Shown: positions 10,100 through 23,300 of the stretch, one piece after another
Layout: each line of letters begins with the position of its first letter
Numbering within the stretch: position 1 is the stretch's first letter
Assembly (NCBI RefSeq): GCF_048771995.1
Contig: NC_133063.1
Coordinates: forward strand, 17,422,063-17,486,062
Origin: Taeniopygia guttata
Taxonomy: Eukaryota > Chordata > Aves > Passeriformes > Estrildidae
Direction of reading: 5' to 3'
Length of the DNA stretch: 64,000 nt
The notes under the pieces: model-generated
Told to the model about the DNA's origin: nothing
The model's input: the letters and a program-made list of their open reading frames with translations, nothing else
Databases searched by the model: none
Position numbers and translations under genes: made by a program

Positions 10100-13000
10100 A
10101 GTGTTTAGGGGTTATATTCCTTTTCAAAAAAGAAATTGGTCCTTTTATGGGGTAAAATTCAGTCTACAAAATATGATTTTGATGCTGTTTAACTCTTTGG
10201 TGTTACCAAAGTCATAGCATGTGCTTATGTAACTTCAGTGTACCAGAGGAAGAGTTTAGAAAGGTAATTATTGGATTGTGTGAATTACTTCAGACCAAAT
10301 TACTTTGTTTGCTACAGTAACAAATGAGAAACTTCAGGGACTACCATTCTTCAATGTATATAGTTTTAATTTTAGTTGCACACATTTTAGAATGAGTGGC
10401 CTTCTTTATCTTAGCTGGCACTTGGAATGTGTGTTTTCCCAACCACAATAATTTTAAAATCTACTGCTAGTATCAATCTCATTTGACATTTGAAAGTGAT
10501 GATGATTAAGTTGGTAGATGAATAAGCAAAGCAGAGTATGAGGCCTGGTCTACAGGGCAAGTAGGCCATAAAGGAGAAAAGACTTTTGATAAATAAATTA
10601 TATTTATAAAAGTCACACCTTACAAACCAGATCATCTCACCGCAAGATTCGGTCTCTAGGTCTCAGAGAAGTGCTTGCAACTTTATTTGTTATGCAAAAT
10701 TAATGGGAGACAGGGACATGCACCAAAAAGAGAAAAGAACCTTTAGGCTTACTAAAATTGTGTTCTCTATTATATAACAGTTGTCTTCAGAGAGGAAGAG
10801 AAAAGCAAAACACTACCTGAAAACATTTTCTAATTTCATTTCACAAATAACTGACAGCTTTTTACCAAATTTGGTGCAATAATTAAAGTGTTTAGTCCCT
10901 GAAAGTACATGCTGATAACATGATTCCTTAATTAAGGCATTATGAAATCAACTCTCTAATATTATACAATATAATTACTGGAGCATTAACTCAGATGCCT
11001 TATTCAAGGCTGTAGAACAGTTTCAATGGATCCATATTCCATAAAATGGACTAAGAGCTGAGAAAAATCCACCACTTGGGCAAAAATATTTTATGCTGAA
11101 TCACTAGGTAAAGACCTTAATTTCTATTTTTTAAATTGGAGAAAAGTTGCACACATTGCAGTTAGATACTGTGGTGTTGAAAATGGTCCATGGAATATAA
11201 TAAAAGGAAAAGACTTCTAAAATTCAAAATAATAGAAACTCCCAAAAACCAGAGGAGTTCCCCCTCCTCACTGTCTCAAGCACCCAACCATCAGTGCTTC
11301 TTAGCAACCCAACAGGAAAAAAATCCACAAGTAACAAGGAAAGAATAGGAAAGGAAGAAACCCAAACCCCAAGAAAGTTTTTCTCTGGCTCACAGACCTC
11401 CTTGGCTAATCATGCATGGGCCACTTGGGTCAGTATTTTTAAGCACATAAAGACACCTGCATTTTCTATGAGGAAGAAATGTACTTAATTCAAGCTCCTG
11501 GTTTATATTTCTGGATAGTAAGTTAGATTTTTTTCTTTTTTTTTCTTATAATCTCTCATCTAGTGTTTCTAGGTTTCTTAGTTGTTTGACATCTACCCCA
11601 TTCTCTTCTGTTCTGTTTTCTTAGCTATTTCTTTTACATTTAGCTCTCAAAAAAGAAAGTCAAAGGATATTTTGATTAGTGGAAATCCTGAGTTTAGTGG
11701 TTTTCATTAATTTTGTAGTCTTGGATTGTGTAAACAGGTGTTACTTTCATTTGCTGTTCCTTTGGCATAGCTTTCGTCTCCTCAGCAGTGCTCCCCAGAC
11801 AGGCATGCTGGCAATCCGATGGCGTCATGTCACCTCAGTGAGGGAGCAGGATGTGCCCAGAAGCTCACCATGCACCACATCTAGTACAGAAGGCAAAAAG
11901 GTCATTATCTTATTGATTTTTATAGAGTGAAATGCATGAAACAGGATCCTCAGAATTATTTTTTTGTACCAGTAAGTGCTATAATCTTAAAATTAATTTA
12001 ATTTGAAGATTTTTGTCTCAATCAGGAATTATACTTTTAAATAAGAAAGTCAGCTGCCTGCTCTTTGACAGAGAAGACCTCCATACAGTTTTTAATATAA
12101 GACTAGATCCTAAACCTAAACCTCCATACAGTTTTTAATATGACGCTAGATCCTAAAATCGGTGTGGATTAGCATAGGTCTCCTTAATTAAAAATGGATA
12201 TCAATGGAATACCTTTCCTGGAGGTGGCAGCTGTGAAGTGTAGCAAAGAGTGATCAAGCTACATCCCAGGGGAGGCAGGTTTTGGAGATTTTATTTACTA
12301 AACTCTTGCAAATATTTCCTTAGCCAGGTGCTAACTTCCACTTCAGAAAGATTCATAACTTCTCCAAGATGAGTTTCTCCAAGATGGCAAGTGTTAACCC
12401 TTAGGAGTAAAGAGCTCAATCCATAAAATTCTGACTTTGTCCAGCTCTGAGGCTTCTCTGTATCTGAAAGAAAGAAAAGATTGGCCCTTTATAAAATTTA
12501 TTCTAGGACAACTGAATAAACATTTGGCTGATAAGAGACAAGGTAATAACTTTGAAGCCTTTTTCACTCATTTTTTGTCAGTATTAAAATGCCTTGTTAC
12601 TCACAGGCTCAGTGCAGGCCAAAACTGGAGAAAAAGTCATTTGATGGTTTTCAGCTATAAATTTCTCTCCCACGTGAAATTTTTCTTTTCTTCTGATAAA
12701 CTTGTGAATTACTTAAAAATTGTCATGTCTTTCCTACACCTGTGAATACTGAAGCCATTTAAGAGAGATGCTTCAAGCTGACCTGAAAGGTAGTGTCAAA
12801 GAAAAGGTAGTAATTCAAAGCTTTGTGGTTTTCAGATCCTTCCTAATTCACTAGATTATGAGATTATGACACCTTCCAGATTTCTTCATCTGTTTTGGCA
12901 TCAGGAATTAAATTGTAAAATTTTTCACATGTGATCTAAATTAAAACAATGCCATGCAGCTTTAAAGATGCACTCACAATGGGCAATGACCTTTTAGAGA

Positions 13001-13560
13001 TTATTTAAGGTGCTTACCCATTTTTGGTATTTGCTTTTTTCACTTTTTTTTTTTTTCTCCTTCTCACTGACATCCCAGCCTAAAGCAAGTATTCTTTAGC
13101 TAAATCTGGGACAAAATGTGGGCAATAATCTTATCTCTTTCAGAGGACAACAATAGTCTATTCGCCACAAAAATAATTCTCTCTAAAGGGTACGAAGACC
13201 AGGGTTGAAATAAATTCTGGTACCCTATGCCAGCAAAGCTACCTTATTTTTTTAGAAGGTAAGGGAATTTTTTATTCTTTTTATTGATACCTCTAACTTT
13301 ATTAACAAGACCAGAATTTTAAATTTCTCTTTTATATTGTACTTCAAGACATTTTCCCAACATTTTTGCTACAGTTTAGCACATGGGAAGCTATAAGGAG
13401 CCTTCTACACTACCCTTGTGAAGTCACATATAAATAATCTGACCCATCTCTAATGTATAGTTGGCAACCTCACTCTGAATAACTTAATCTCTATCTATTT
13501 TTCCATAATGCCAGTGTCATATGCACTATCTGAAAAAGTATGAAACATGATTTAGGGTGT
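10100..13560. other. AT-rich non-coding stretch
   Basis: No gene is recognised. Open frames reach only about 100 codons (12437-12745) and have no similarity I recognise. A two-copy tandem duplication near 12.1 kb is listed separately. A slightly GC-richer patch at 11760-11890 has no splice or coding signature that I would defend. Confidence 0.55.
12077..12158. repeat. Two-copy 43-bp tandem duplication
   Basis: ACCTCCATACAGTTTTTAAT starts at 12077 and again at 12120. The first 22 bases are identical, and the copies then differ at a few positions before a shared GATCCTAAA. It is a recent, local duplication with no coding content. Confidence 0.9.
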
Positions 13561-14211
13561 TGTCCTGGTTCAGGGCAAATTTGGGAGGGAACTCCCAAAG
13601 GGATTCTTCCAGAAGACAGATTCAATCGGCCCCTCCCCCAGCCGGTTCGGAAAAGATACCTCATTGAAGAAAAGTGAAAAAAACCTGTTTATTAAACAAG
13701 AAAACCTAAACAATATTAAACAATAATACTTCTTGCCTCTCCAAAAGAGAAACAAACTCAGAAAAATCCCCCCTCCCTGGGCTGCAGCTCAGCTCACTCT
13801 GTCACTTATGAGTTCCTCCGGTGCTGGAAATGCCACAGCCCAGGCACAGCCCAGTGTGCCACAGGTGAGAGTTGCTGCTGCTCTTCTGGGTGTTCAGTCC
13901 AGAGCAGGCTTGAACAGATCCAAAGAAAAGAAAAAAAAAAAAAAAAAACAGCCCAAGCAATTTTTTTGCCTCAGCTAGCTAAAACTAACTAGAAAAGCAA
14001 AGGAGAGCTCTGTCTCGCTGTCTGTCTGTCCTCAGACAGCACAGTCCAGGAGCAGGAATGTGGAGGAGGGAGTGCAGTTTCTGGAAACAAACTGCGCTTC
14101 TTCTCTTCCCCTCTTCTCTCTCAGAACCAGTCTTAAAGGTGCAAAATTTATTATTCAACATAAACAGAACAGATGATTGTGGATAAAAGCATCATACAGC
14201 CAACCCAGGAT
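13561..14211 (-). mobile_element. Solo ERV LTR (TGTCCTGG type)
   Basis: The ends are inverted: TGTCCTGGTTCAGG at 13561 and CCAACCCAGGA near 14200-14210. The pentamer GGTGT flanks the element at 13556-13560 and 14212-14216, consistent with a 5-6 bp target duplication. An AATAAA polyadenylation signal lies on the minus strand (13688-13693), about 130 bp from the 13561 end. A TATA-like CTTTAAG on the minus strand lies near 14130. Together these place U3 at the 14211 side and give minus orientation. An A-run at about 13930-13948 and a CTGTCTGTC tract near 14020 lie inside. There are no gag-pol-env sequences on either side, so it is a solo LTR of about 650 bp. Confidence 0.8.
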
Positions 14212-14924
14212 GGTGTCCTCTTAGAGTGGACTGTATTCTCTCTTTCTTCTTTGGTTCAACAGCTAAATGGAATAAATCAGTTCAGATTTATTGCTTCCTA
14301 GTGATTTTCACTTTCCCCCCTCCCCCCTCACCAAATACAACTGCAAAAATCCTTAAAATGAAACAAAAACCTAGGAAGTTTTTAATTCAACTATTTAATT
14401 TCTAGTATGTGGGATGGTCATCAAGCTGGTGCAGAACTATATTTAGTAGTTATGCCCTCCTAAGCAAGAACCTTCAGTTGCTGTTCCACCAGCTTCTTTG
14501 TGTGCCACCACAGTGGATCAATATGGCTGGAAAATAAACCTTTAAATCATCAGTCCATATTCTCCGTTTTCCTGAGAACCGCGGGGATTCAGAATTTTCA
14601 GAACTTTCAGGATGGTGTTCTAGCATATGAAGTTCTACAGTCTGTGCTGATTTTAGTCCCAGCAGGGCAATAAAATTCCAAACAAGCCACTCCCTTTCCC
14701 AGTCCCTTTCAGTAAGGAAGGGACAATAAATGAAAAATTATGAGTCGAAATAAAAATTTACTAGTACTAAAACCACAGTAATAGCAGCAGTTTTAATTAC
14801 ATGAGTACAAAAAAGAGAAGGTGATTTACCCACAAAAGGGTATTCACCACTGGGCATAAAGAAAAAAAAAAATGCTTCTCAAAGATGGTGCTCACGACAC
14901 CAAATCTCTGTGACACGATGTGCA

Positions 14925-14933
14925 TGTGTGTGT

Positions 14934-14994
<61 letters not shown>
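14925..14994 (+). repeat. (GT)n microsatellite
   Basis: About 35 GT dinucleotides with one early interruption (GTGGTG near 14933). Frames through it are low-complexity artefacts. Confidence 0.97.
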
Positions 14995-14995
<1 letters not shown>

Positions 14996-17900
14996 AAACA
15001 CCTCTGCCAGGGTGCTGTCCCCAGTGGCTGACGTGCCTCAGAGCTGTCCATTTCAGCACCGTCCTGCTCCAGAGGAAAGACTGGCAGCAGGGAGGAACTG
15101 CATGGTGGACAGCAGAAGGAACCAAGTTCACCAGGGTTTTAAGTCAATAGTCCACTCTGCTCCAGCAAATCTGGTGAGAAGGTCTTCTGGTTTCTGGTGC
15201 CCAGCTTGTGCTGCTGAATGCAGTGAAGATGTTGGTGGTACAGAATGAACACCGTGGTTGCACCCACACAGCACTTAAAACCTCCACCCCCGTCTCTGCA
15301 ACCAGGCCACCACTACATTCAGTTTCCTCTGGTAGAAAAAATACTGGATTTGTACACCAAAAACTGGATCTGGAACAACTAAGAGAGTCTAAAAATATAT
15401 GTGAGCACCTATTATATGTTAAATCTGCATTGGCCAAGTTTTCTGAGGCACCTGGCAAAGCAAGAGAGAAAGAGTAACACTTAAGTTTCCTTATTGGGGA
15501 AAAAAAAAAAAAGAAAGAAATTTCATATTAGTAATTATTCTTGTGTCAGCTAAGAGCAGTTCATGTTTTTATATACCCAACCCAGAACATTGATTACAAT
15601 GGATTAAGGTTCTGTGAAGCACATTGGTCTGTGAATAAATAATCTTCACTGCTTGTATATCCTCCCTCTGAAAGTGAAAAAAATATTTTTCTGCCACCTC
15701 GATTTAGACGGATAACAGCTTTTGAGCTTTTATCCTTTGTTGTACAAGGATTCTTCAAACTTTCATTGCATTTACCAGCATAGCAAAAACTGAAACTGAA
15801 ATTTTACTGAACAAAATCACATAAATATGATAAATGCTCTCTGTATGGTGTTTTAACAAAAACATACCCCAAATAATTTTTCTAGATCTTTTAATTCAGA
15901 CAGTTCAGATGCTAAAAATATCCTTTCAAAAAGATATATAAAAATGGCTAATTAAAAAGAACCTCTGAATTTTTTGAAATGCAACCTTGAGATCCATTGT
16001 CAGTCAGTTTTGGCTTTTGTTGTTTTTTTTTTCAAGAATGCCAAGTCAGATGATAAAGGAACAAGACTTTATGACTTTATTTCAAATAAAAATGGATGAA
16101 TGAATATATATTACATCATAAGTCACAAAAACTCCTGTGTTCCAGTCAGATTTTGCCATCATATCCACATTAATGTCAAGTCATTTAATCACTTTGACTT
16201 TTAGTGCTTTTACAAAAAGCAATTTTTTGTTCCATAACAAGAATCATTTCTCATTTCACAGGAGTGAACTGGGGGAGAGCACTTAGTTGGAGAGTACAAA
16301 ACTGAAAAGGATCTGTGCATAGGGCTTGCAGCTCCTGGCTCCCAGACACACTGTGTGCTGATTAATTCGCAAGGAGCATGGCAGCCTCTCCTTGCAGCAC
16401 AACTTTAGGAGGAGAATGGCCTGGTGACAGGACAGGGAAACAGTAGAGATGCTTATTGTATAAAAATTTGAGACTGGCCACTGATAAATAGCAGTGAACC
16501 ATGTTCGCTTTAAGGTCATGAAACTGGAGATGGAACAAAACTAACTATACCTCCAATACCTCCAAGGAGAAACACGAAGCAAACATTTAAGCCAAGATGC
16601 TTACAATTTACCCATTATTGGTTGCCACATTTTATAATATAAATTTAATAGTGTCAACCAGTTTGGTAAACCAGCAAAATATTTTATCTCACTGAATCAA
16701 GAATGAAAGCTGCTTTTTTTTTTTTTCCCTCTTTGAAGTACATCATATATGTTCAATTTTAAAACAGAGTTCACATACAAGAAAATACCTCCTATCTTTT
16801 TGGGAACTTCAATATTTTCATTAAAATGTTGGTTTGAAAAATATCTTTAGTGTTGTAGCGCTAAACCCAGGAAAATGAAGATGATCTCCACTGAACAGTG
16901 TTTTCCACTGGGGACTCCACCGGCATTCAGTTGTCTCATTTAATTATCACTTTCCTGATTCAACCATTATTCATGAGCTTCCTTGTGTTCTTAAAAAGCT
17001 CTGAGCTGTGCTTGCCAATGTTATGGCACATTATGAAGCACAGTTATGCAGCAAGAAGGAGGGGGTGATAATGCATTGGTCTATACTGCTGGCATATTTT
17101 CTGTTTGATCTCCTCATCTGCCAGTGGAATGCAGAGCTCTTTATTCAAAATCTACTGCTGCCTCTTAAGCATTGTGCTTAGTACAATCCTTTGCATTGCT
17201 TCAGTAAACTAGAGAAATACTGAAACTATATGAATTGTTTGCATGGAGTTTACACTAGTTTCCATTTGACTGCATTTCTCTTTTTTAATAGTGGTGAAAG
17301 AAAAACATAGAGAGAAAAGTTCCTAACAGATGCAGGGAAAATACTCTTGGGTAGATTGGAAATGAATTTTAATTGCCATCAGTTCTACCCATATTGAAAC
17401 TGGAGCCTACATAATTTCAGATCTTTGTGCTTTCTCTGCCTAATTTTAATGTTTAAATTTTTTGCTGAATTAACTAGAGTAGGATTTGCTAAGGCTGCCA
17501 ATTTACCAGTTTATTTTGCTGAAAATCCATAGTCCAAGGTAGATTAAAGATAAAGACTGAAAGTCTAAATTAAAAACAGCTGCTCTTCCAAATATGCCTC
17601 AAATCATGCTACAGCTTATTTAAAGGAGGGCAGAGTGACTGAAATGATGAAATTTCTTTCTAAGCCACTGAATTTACTTTCTAATAGCAATCCTGAGGAA
17701 ATCAGTCATTAATGAAGTTAACAGCCAGTTTGCTAGAGTGTTATATATCCTTGGCTTTACCTTAGGATATTATGTAAAACCCTATAATTTTTTAATAAAG
17801 ATCCATTTCTTAACTTTTTAAATTTTGCCTAAATAATAAATTGCCACATATCTAAATTTCAGAACACAGTTAAGGTGGAATATTTATTTGCTGAGAGTGC

Positions 17901-19830
17901 TGCTATCACTTCTTATTTTCAGATATAGAAAGCAAAAGCCAGAATAATATCTCAGCATGTTTCTTAGCAATGTTGCATCAAGTATATATGAGAATAAAAG
18001 CTGATTCTCCTAAATTCATGCTAGGGTAAAAGGAAATACCTACTAACACTTTTTACACAGCCTGGCTGAAACATTTATTATTCCAAATTCATCTCTATAG
18101 AATGCAGAGCTTTAAATAAAGCTATGAGGCAGTTGGAAACAAGATGCAGTTCCAATAAATTCAGCACAGTTGCTTCTACTTCAGCATCAAACAAGTTTCA
18201 ATTTGGTAGCAAATTATTCTCTAACAGAATATTTACAAAGTTCTGAAGTTTTCTCTCTAGTCAAATCTTTCCATAATTTCAGTAGGGACAGTGATATTAC
18301 ACGAGTGGGAAGTTGCTTGAATGAACATTAATTTCATATCCAAGACATTTACACCAGTATGAGCTATGAATGAATAAACGCCAGCATCTATTCAGAACCT
18401 TATCAGGGTAACCAAGAGCAGAAAGAAAGCCTTGGCTTTGCAGGCTTTGCTGAGGCTACACTTGTTATGAATTCACTTGCTGTGAATTGGAAGAGCTGCT
18501 GCAACCAGGATGTGCCAATAGAGCTAGAGCTGGGGCTGCTTCACCACCTTTGTCCCAAAGACTTCTGGCCTCAAGGACAAAGCCATTTGCCCAAAACCTG
18601 TGTTTCACTGAGTGAGGACTTCAGGAATAACTTCCATGCCACAGACCATTTCCAGCTCTATAACATGTTTTGTAGAGAAAGATACACAGCAAGTCACACT
18701 AAGAAAGACAGGAATGGAAAGAGTAAGTTTTAAACGTAAATCCCCAGTAAGTTCACACTGTGTGAGTTGTCTTTGGAGATTTTATCTTAGATTTCTAATA
18801 AGAGACGTAAAAACTGTTGCTACTGCTGCTTTAGAAAGGGACAAAGTAAATTATTCACTGCTGACAAATTTCAAATTAGTCTTACTTTATCTAAAAATTG
18901 TGCTTTAATTAAAACAAGTACCTGTGGAAACTGTATGGATTTCATTATAAGTCAGTGTAATGATCCTTTCTTTCTGTATACTTCATAAATATGTTTTTCT
19001 GCAGATTTTTTCATCATATCTACTGAATGCTGACTCCATTCTTTTGTTCCTAATTTTTGAAAATAAAAAGTCTTTTGCTTTATTTTTGCTAGTCAACTAG
19101 TCAAATATGGTTGACTCAGTGATTTTTTTTTATTAGTGTTCATATTTTGATAAATAGATTTTGTTAATGTTTAATATAGCTTTAGGGTCTGTTTTATTGA
19201 TCTTTAGGATCAGATTTTCTTCTTTTTATAAAAAAAATTAACATAAAGTACAGAAAATCCAGAATTCCTTGGTATATATGTTTTTTGTTTCGGTATTCAA
19301 TAATTTTTATTTTTTAATGCAGGATATGCAGTTCAATATAACTAGTATATGGCATTGTTTGAATTCTAGTTTGATATGTGAATGAAATCTTAGCGAGTAC
19401 ACCAAACCCCTATATCTTCTGTTCTTTAATTTTCATTTGATTACACTTACAAGGCAATATTTGGTATGGATGGTGCAGAAGAATTACAGAAAAATTACAC
19501 AAGCAACAGCTTCATAAGCTCCAAGTACCAAGGAAAAGAGAGGTTTTATTTCCAAATGTCACACAATTTCTTTCCTCTAGGCATTGTACTTTATTTCACT
19601 TATCAAGATTTATGTCTCTCACAGCTTTTCTTCCCAAGACACCACATTTTAAACATTAATTCTCAGTTTCACTATTAATATTTGTTTAGCTGGACCTGAA
19701 TTTAAAATGCCATCAGAAGAAAATATGGGATGACAATTGTGTAAATCCTCAAATGTCACTAAGGTCTTTAGCTTTGCCAGTTCTTACCTGGCTTGACCAT
19801 ATCACATATGGTTTTCATTTTGTCCTGTTA
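14995..19830. other. Non-coding stretch with a moderately GC-rich patch
   Basis: No gene is recognised. From about 15000 to 15340 the base composition is less AT-rich and overlapping open frames of 76-104 codons occur on both strands. None shows a known domain, and frames on both strands argue for composition rather than coding. From about 16850 to 18200 the sequence is dense in TAAT/ATTA and ATGCAT-like motifs, which I note as possible regulatory DNA only. Confidence 0.5.
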
Positions 19831-19831
19831 C

Positions 19832-20309
19832 CCCTTCCCTTCCCTTCCCTTCCCTTCCCTTCCCTTCCCTTCCCTTCCCTTCCCTTCCCTTCCCTTCCCT
19901 TCCCTTCCCTTCCCTTCCCTTCCCTTCCCTTCCCTTCCCTTCCCTTCCCTTCCCTTCCCTTCCCTTCCCTTCCCTTCCCTTCCCTTCCCTTCCCTTCCCT
20001 TCCCTTCCCTTCCCTTCCCTTCCCTTCCCTTCCCTTCCCTTCCCTTCCCTTCCCTTCCCTTCCCTTCCCTTCCCCCTTCCCTTCCCCCTCCCCTCCCCTC
20101 CCCTCCCCTCCCCTCCCCTCCCCTCCCCTCCCCTCCCCTCCCCTCCCCTCCCCTCCCCTCCCCTCCCCTCCCCTCCCCTCCCCTCCCCTCCCCTCCCCTC
20201 CCCTCCCCTCCCCTCCCCTCCCCTCCCCTCCCCTCCCCTCCCCTTCCCCTTCCCCTTCCCCTTCCCCTTCCCCTTCCCCTTCCCCTTCCCCTTCCCCTTC
20301 CCCTTCCCC
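19832..20309 (+). repeat. Composite CCCTT / CCCCT / CCCCTT array
   Basis: Three pyrimidine blocks run without a break: (CCCTT)n at 19832-20073 (about 48 copies), a short mixed junction, (CCCCT)n at about 20085-20241 (about 31 copies), then (CCCCTT)n to 20309 (about 11 copies). The complementary strand carries G3 and G4 runs at regular spacing. Open frames of 177-206 residues on both strands (PFPSL, PSPPL, GKGREG repeats) are artefacts of the period. Confidence 0.98.
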
Positions 20310-23300
20310 GACAGCTGGTGGAAACATTTCATCAAAACAGCATACTTTACAGAGTAAAGAACTGGGGAAGTGAATGGGGGAGGAGAAGTGGTGTAATATA
20401 GCTACAGGCATAGAAAAATTGAAGATTCAGAAAAATATAGTTTTCACAGGAAACAAATTTTTACGGTCCTTATTGATAAAGAAATGTATTTCAAACTCAA
20501 TACCTGTCTATAGTCTACATCTTCCACTTATGTATGCTTATCATATAAAGTTCTGCTGTGAAAAGGACATATACATCATTCCACAGGTTTCAGCAGTCTC
20601 CTCAGTATCTGGGATCACCTAAAAATATAAGGAAAGAGTCATTGAATAAAATTAAAAATTCTACCTGAAACCAGTGGAAGGTCCCTCTGTTTGTGGTGCC
20701 TGTGGCACTCAGGAAATACAACAGCTGGCTAAGTTGGAGTTCCCTACTCATCAATGGTTTTACATTCAGCTCTGTTTTAGGTTGTAGTTCAGTCACAGGA
20801 AGTAATTCTGGTAGAACTGGAAGGAATTTCCTAGGTATAAAGACATTATTGACTAGAATTTAAACTGATACTTTTTGGCTCGAGTTTGACCCATCAATAG
20901 CCATGCACTGCATACAAAACAATGTTCACTTTCAGAACACTGTTGCAGGACTGTCCATGAGAAATAATTTTCTCTGCTATTTCCAGATAGGACTGGACTT
21001 TGACTGGTTTTGACCAGCTCATTCCTTCCTAGCCAGGCTGGGGGTCATAGTAAGATGTAGGACAGCTAGAGCAGAACATCACATTATCTGCTGCCAGCAC
21101 TTAGGTCCTCCTTTACATAAATTATGTAGGGAGTGGAAGGGAAATAAAACTGATCCTTGTGCAGGGTAAGTTTATGAGTCAGGCATCAACTAACAGAGAT
21201 GCAGTTTAACAGGCAAGGCAAAGGCATGAATGAATATCTCTAAAATGCTGCAGAAAGACCTACCAGTTTGAAAAGAGATTTAGTGGAGCAAGAGTGCAAT
21301 GTCCATGGACAAAACAGTATTCATCAATGCTGACTTTTCATCTTGTTCTGAAACAAAATAGCTAAAGACTGAAACTGAAATCTGGCCCTTGGCTTTGTCT
21401 GCACCATATTTGGGAGTGAATGGTTTGATTTGGCATAGAAACTGTTCCAAATGTGACATACGATCCAGCTGGCCAGAGGGATGCGCACAGAGGAGTGATT
21501 TAATTTCTTTGTTTGGTGTTTGATTCTCTATATTTGGAAAAGTGGTTGCTTCTTTAAAGAAGATGTTTGACTCAGTAGAATAGTTCATTAACACAAAGAA
21601 AGTAATGAAAATGGCTTTTTACTTTGAAATTTTGGTATGCATTTAATTTGGTTGGTTTTGGTTTTGTTGTGGATTTTTTTTTCCATTTGTTTGTTTGCTT
21701 GCTTGTTTTGAATGAAATAAAAAGAAACATTAACTTACTAGGACTTTGCGAGCTTACCTGGAACAACCTGACATGATTGTAATTTGCATGTTTCTACAGT
21801 TGTCATTTGAATATTGTTTTCATAATTCTTTTGACATTTTCTGTAATTTTGAAGAGGTTTAGAAGTGCTTGACATTAATTGCTTTTATTTCTTGTTAGCG
21901 GACTCTCTTGTTTTAGTATCTTCCAATCTAAAAGAAACATTGAATATGAAAATCTATATACTGTCATAGACATAAAAATGTCTATAATGTATAACAATTA
22001 CATAACTGATGCTGACAATACACTACTAAAGTTTTCTAACATAACATTTTCCCCAAAAAGATAAAGCTCATAAAAATTATTTTGACATATATAAAGTCAT
22101 ATTTGCATAGTACTTGTGCATTCTATCGAGCCTTTAGAAGTATAGGAATTATCATACTTTATCATACAATGATGTAAGAAAATACTTATTCTCTAAAAAT
22201 TGTAAACACTGTACTTTTTATTTGCAAATAAATAAAAATTTTAATTGCTTACAGACTTCTTTAGGAGCTGAAAGAAAAAGCTTTCAGATCTTTTCTCAAA
22301 TTTAACACTTCTCAGCCTTCAAAAAAATTACTACTTCTGTAGATTCCAAGCATTTTTAGTCTGGTCAGACTACTGTCATTGCACAGAGTAGAAAGAACTT
22401 GTGTAACATATGCAAGTTCTTCTAAAACCCAAAATATTTATAAGAAGAATCATGCAGCCTCCATCCTCTTCTGTATTCCCTCTCTCTTGTCTTCTCTCAT
22501 GAATGTGTGCAGTGTCCTGGGCAAAGTTACAAAATCGTGTTATACAAAACATAATGTAATAAAGTAAGACATCAAGGTATCCTACAGTGGTTTTAAGGAT
22601 ATTTCTTAATTTCATTTGTTTTTAATTTTTGTTCCTGTGACTGTTGGTACTTATCTTCCTCATTATTCTCTACTGTTGTTCTTGTAAATAAGTGACTTTA
22701 ATACTCATAATGGATAGCAGTGTGAGTCTCTGTTGCACAAAAGGTAAATCGCTTACTTTGCGTAGACATTTGGAAAGATTACAGGAGAATAAACATTACA
22801 TTAATTTCAATTTGTTGTGGTTAACAAGGCAATTATTTTTGTACTTTTCTATTTCCCCATCTAATTCTAATCATTGCTTACAATCCCTAATTTGTGAATA
22901 TAGGAGTTTTAACCTATCCTTTATTTCTTATTTTTTCTGTATTAAAAATTGTGTCCCTGCTGTTGTTACATGAACATTTTCCAAATGTCTCTATATCCTT
23001 CTGTTAACTGAACTTACTATCATGCCTTCATACTGCTTAATCACCTAATACCTCTTTGTACAGTCATTCCTTCCCCACCTGCCAAGAAAGTTAATGCATT
23101 CTGACACATCAGCTGTCTCCCTGCAACGCAGTGCAAGCTACCACGGGCCTAGGGGATCCAGGATCTTGTTGTCACTGGCATTAACAGCAAAGAGAGACAT
23201 TAGCTGGTTTTTCATTGTGTCCTTTTAGCAGCAGCAATCTTGAAGTTGTTCATTTAATGAGAGTCTTGCAGTATCTGTAAGTTTGGAGATTTTACTTTTC

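Noticed and set aside
14892..15477. Overlapping frames of 76-104 codons around the GT microsatellite
   Set aside because: Part is poly-VC or HT repeat, and the rest is open on both strands without a known domain.
19753..20411. Open frames of 177-206 residues on both strands over the C-rich array
   Set aside because: They consist of PFPSL, PSPPL, GKGREG and GEGRGG repeats produced by 5- and 6-base periods; frames are open on both strands at once.
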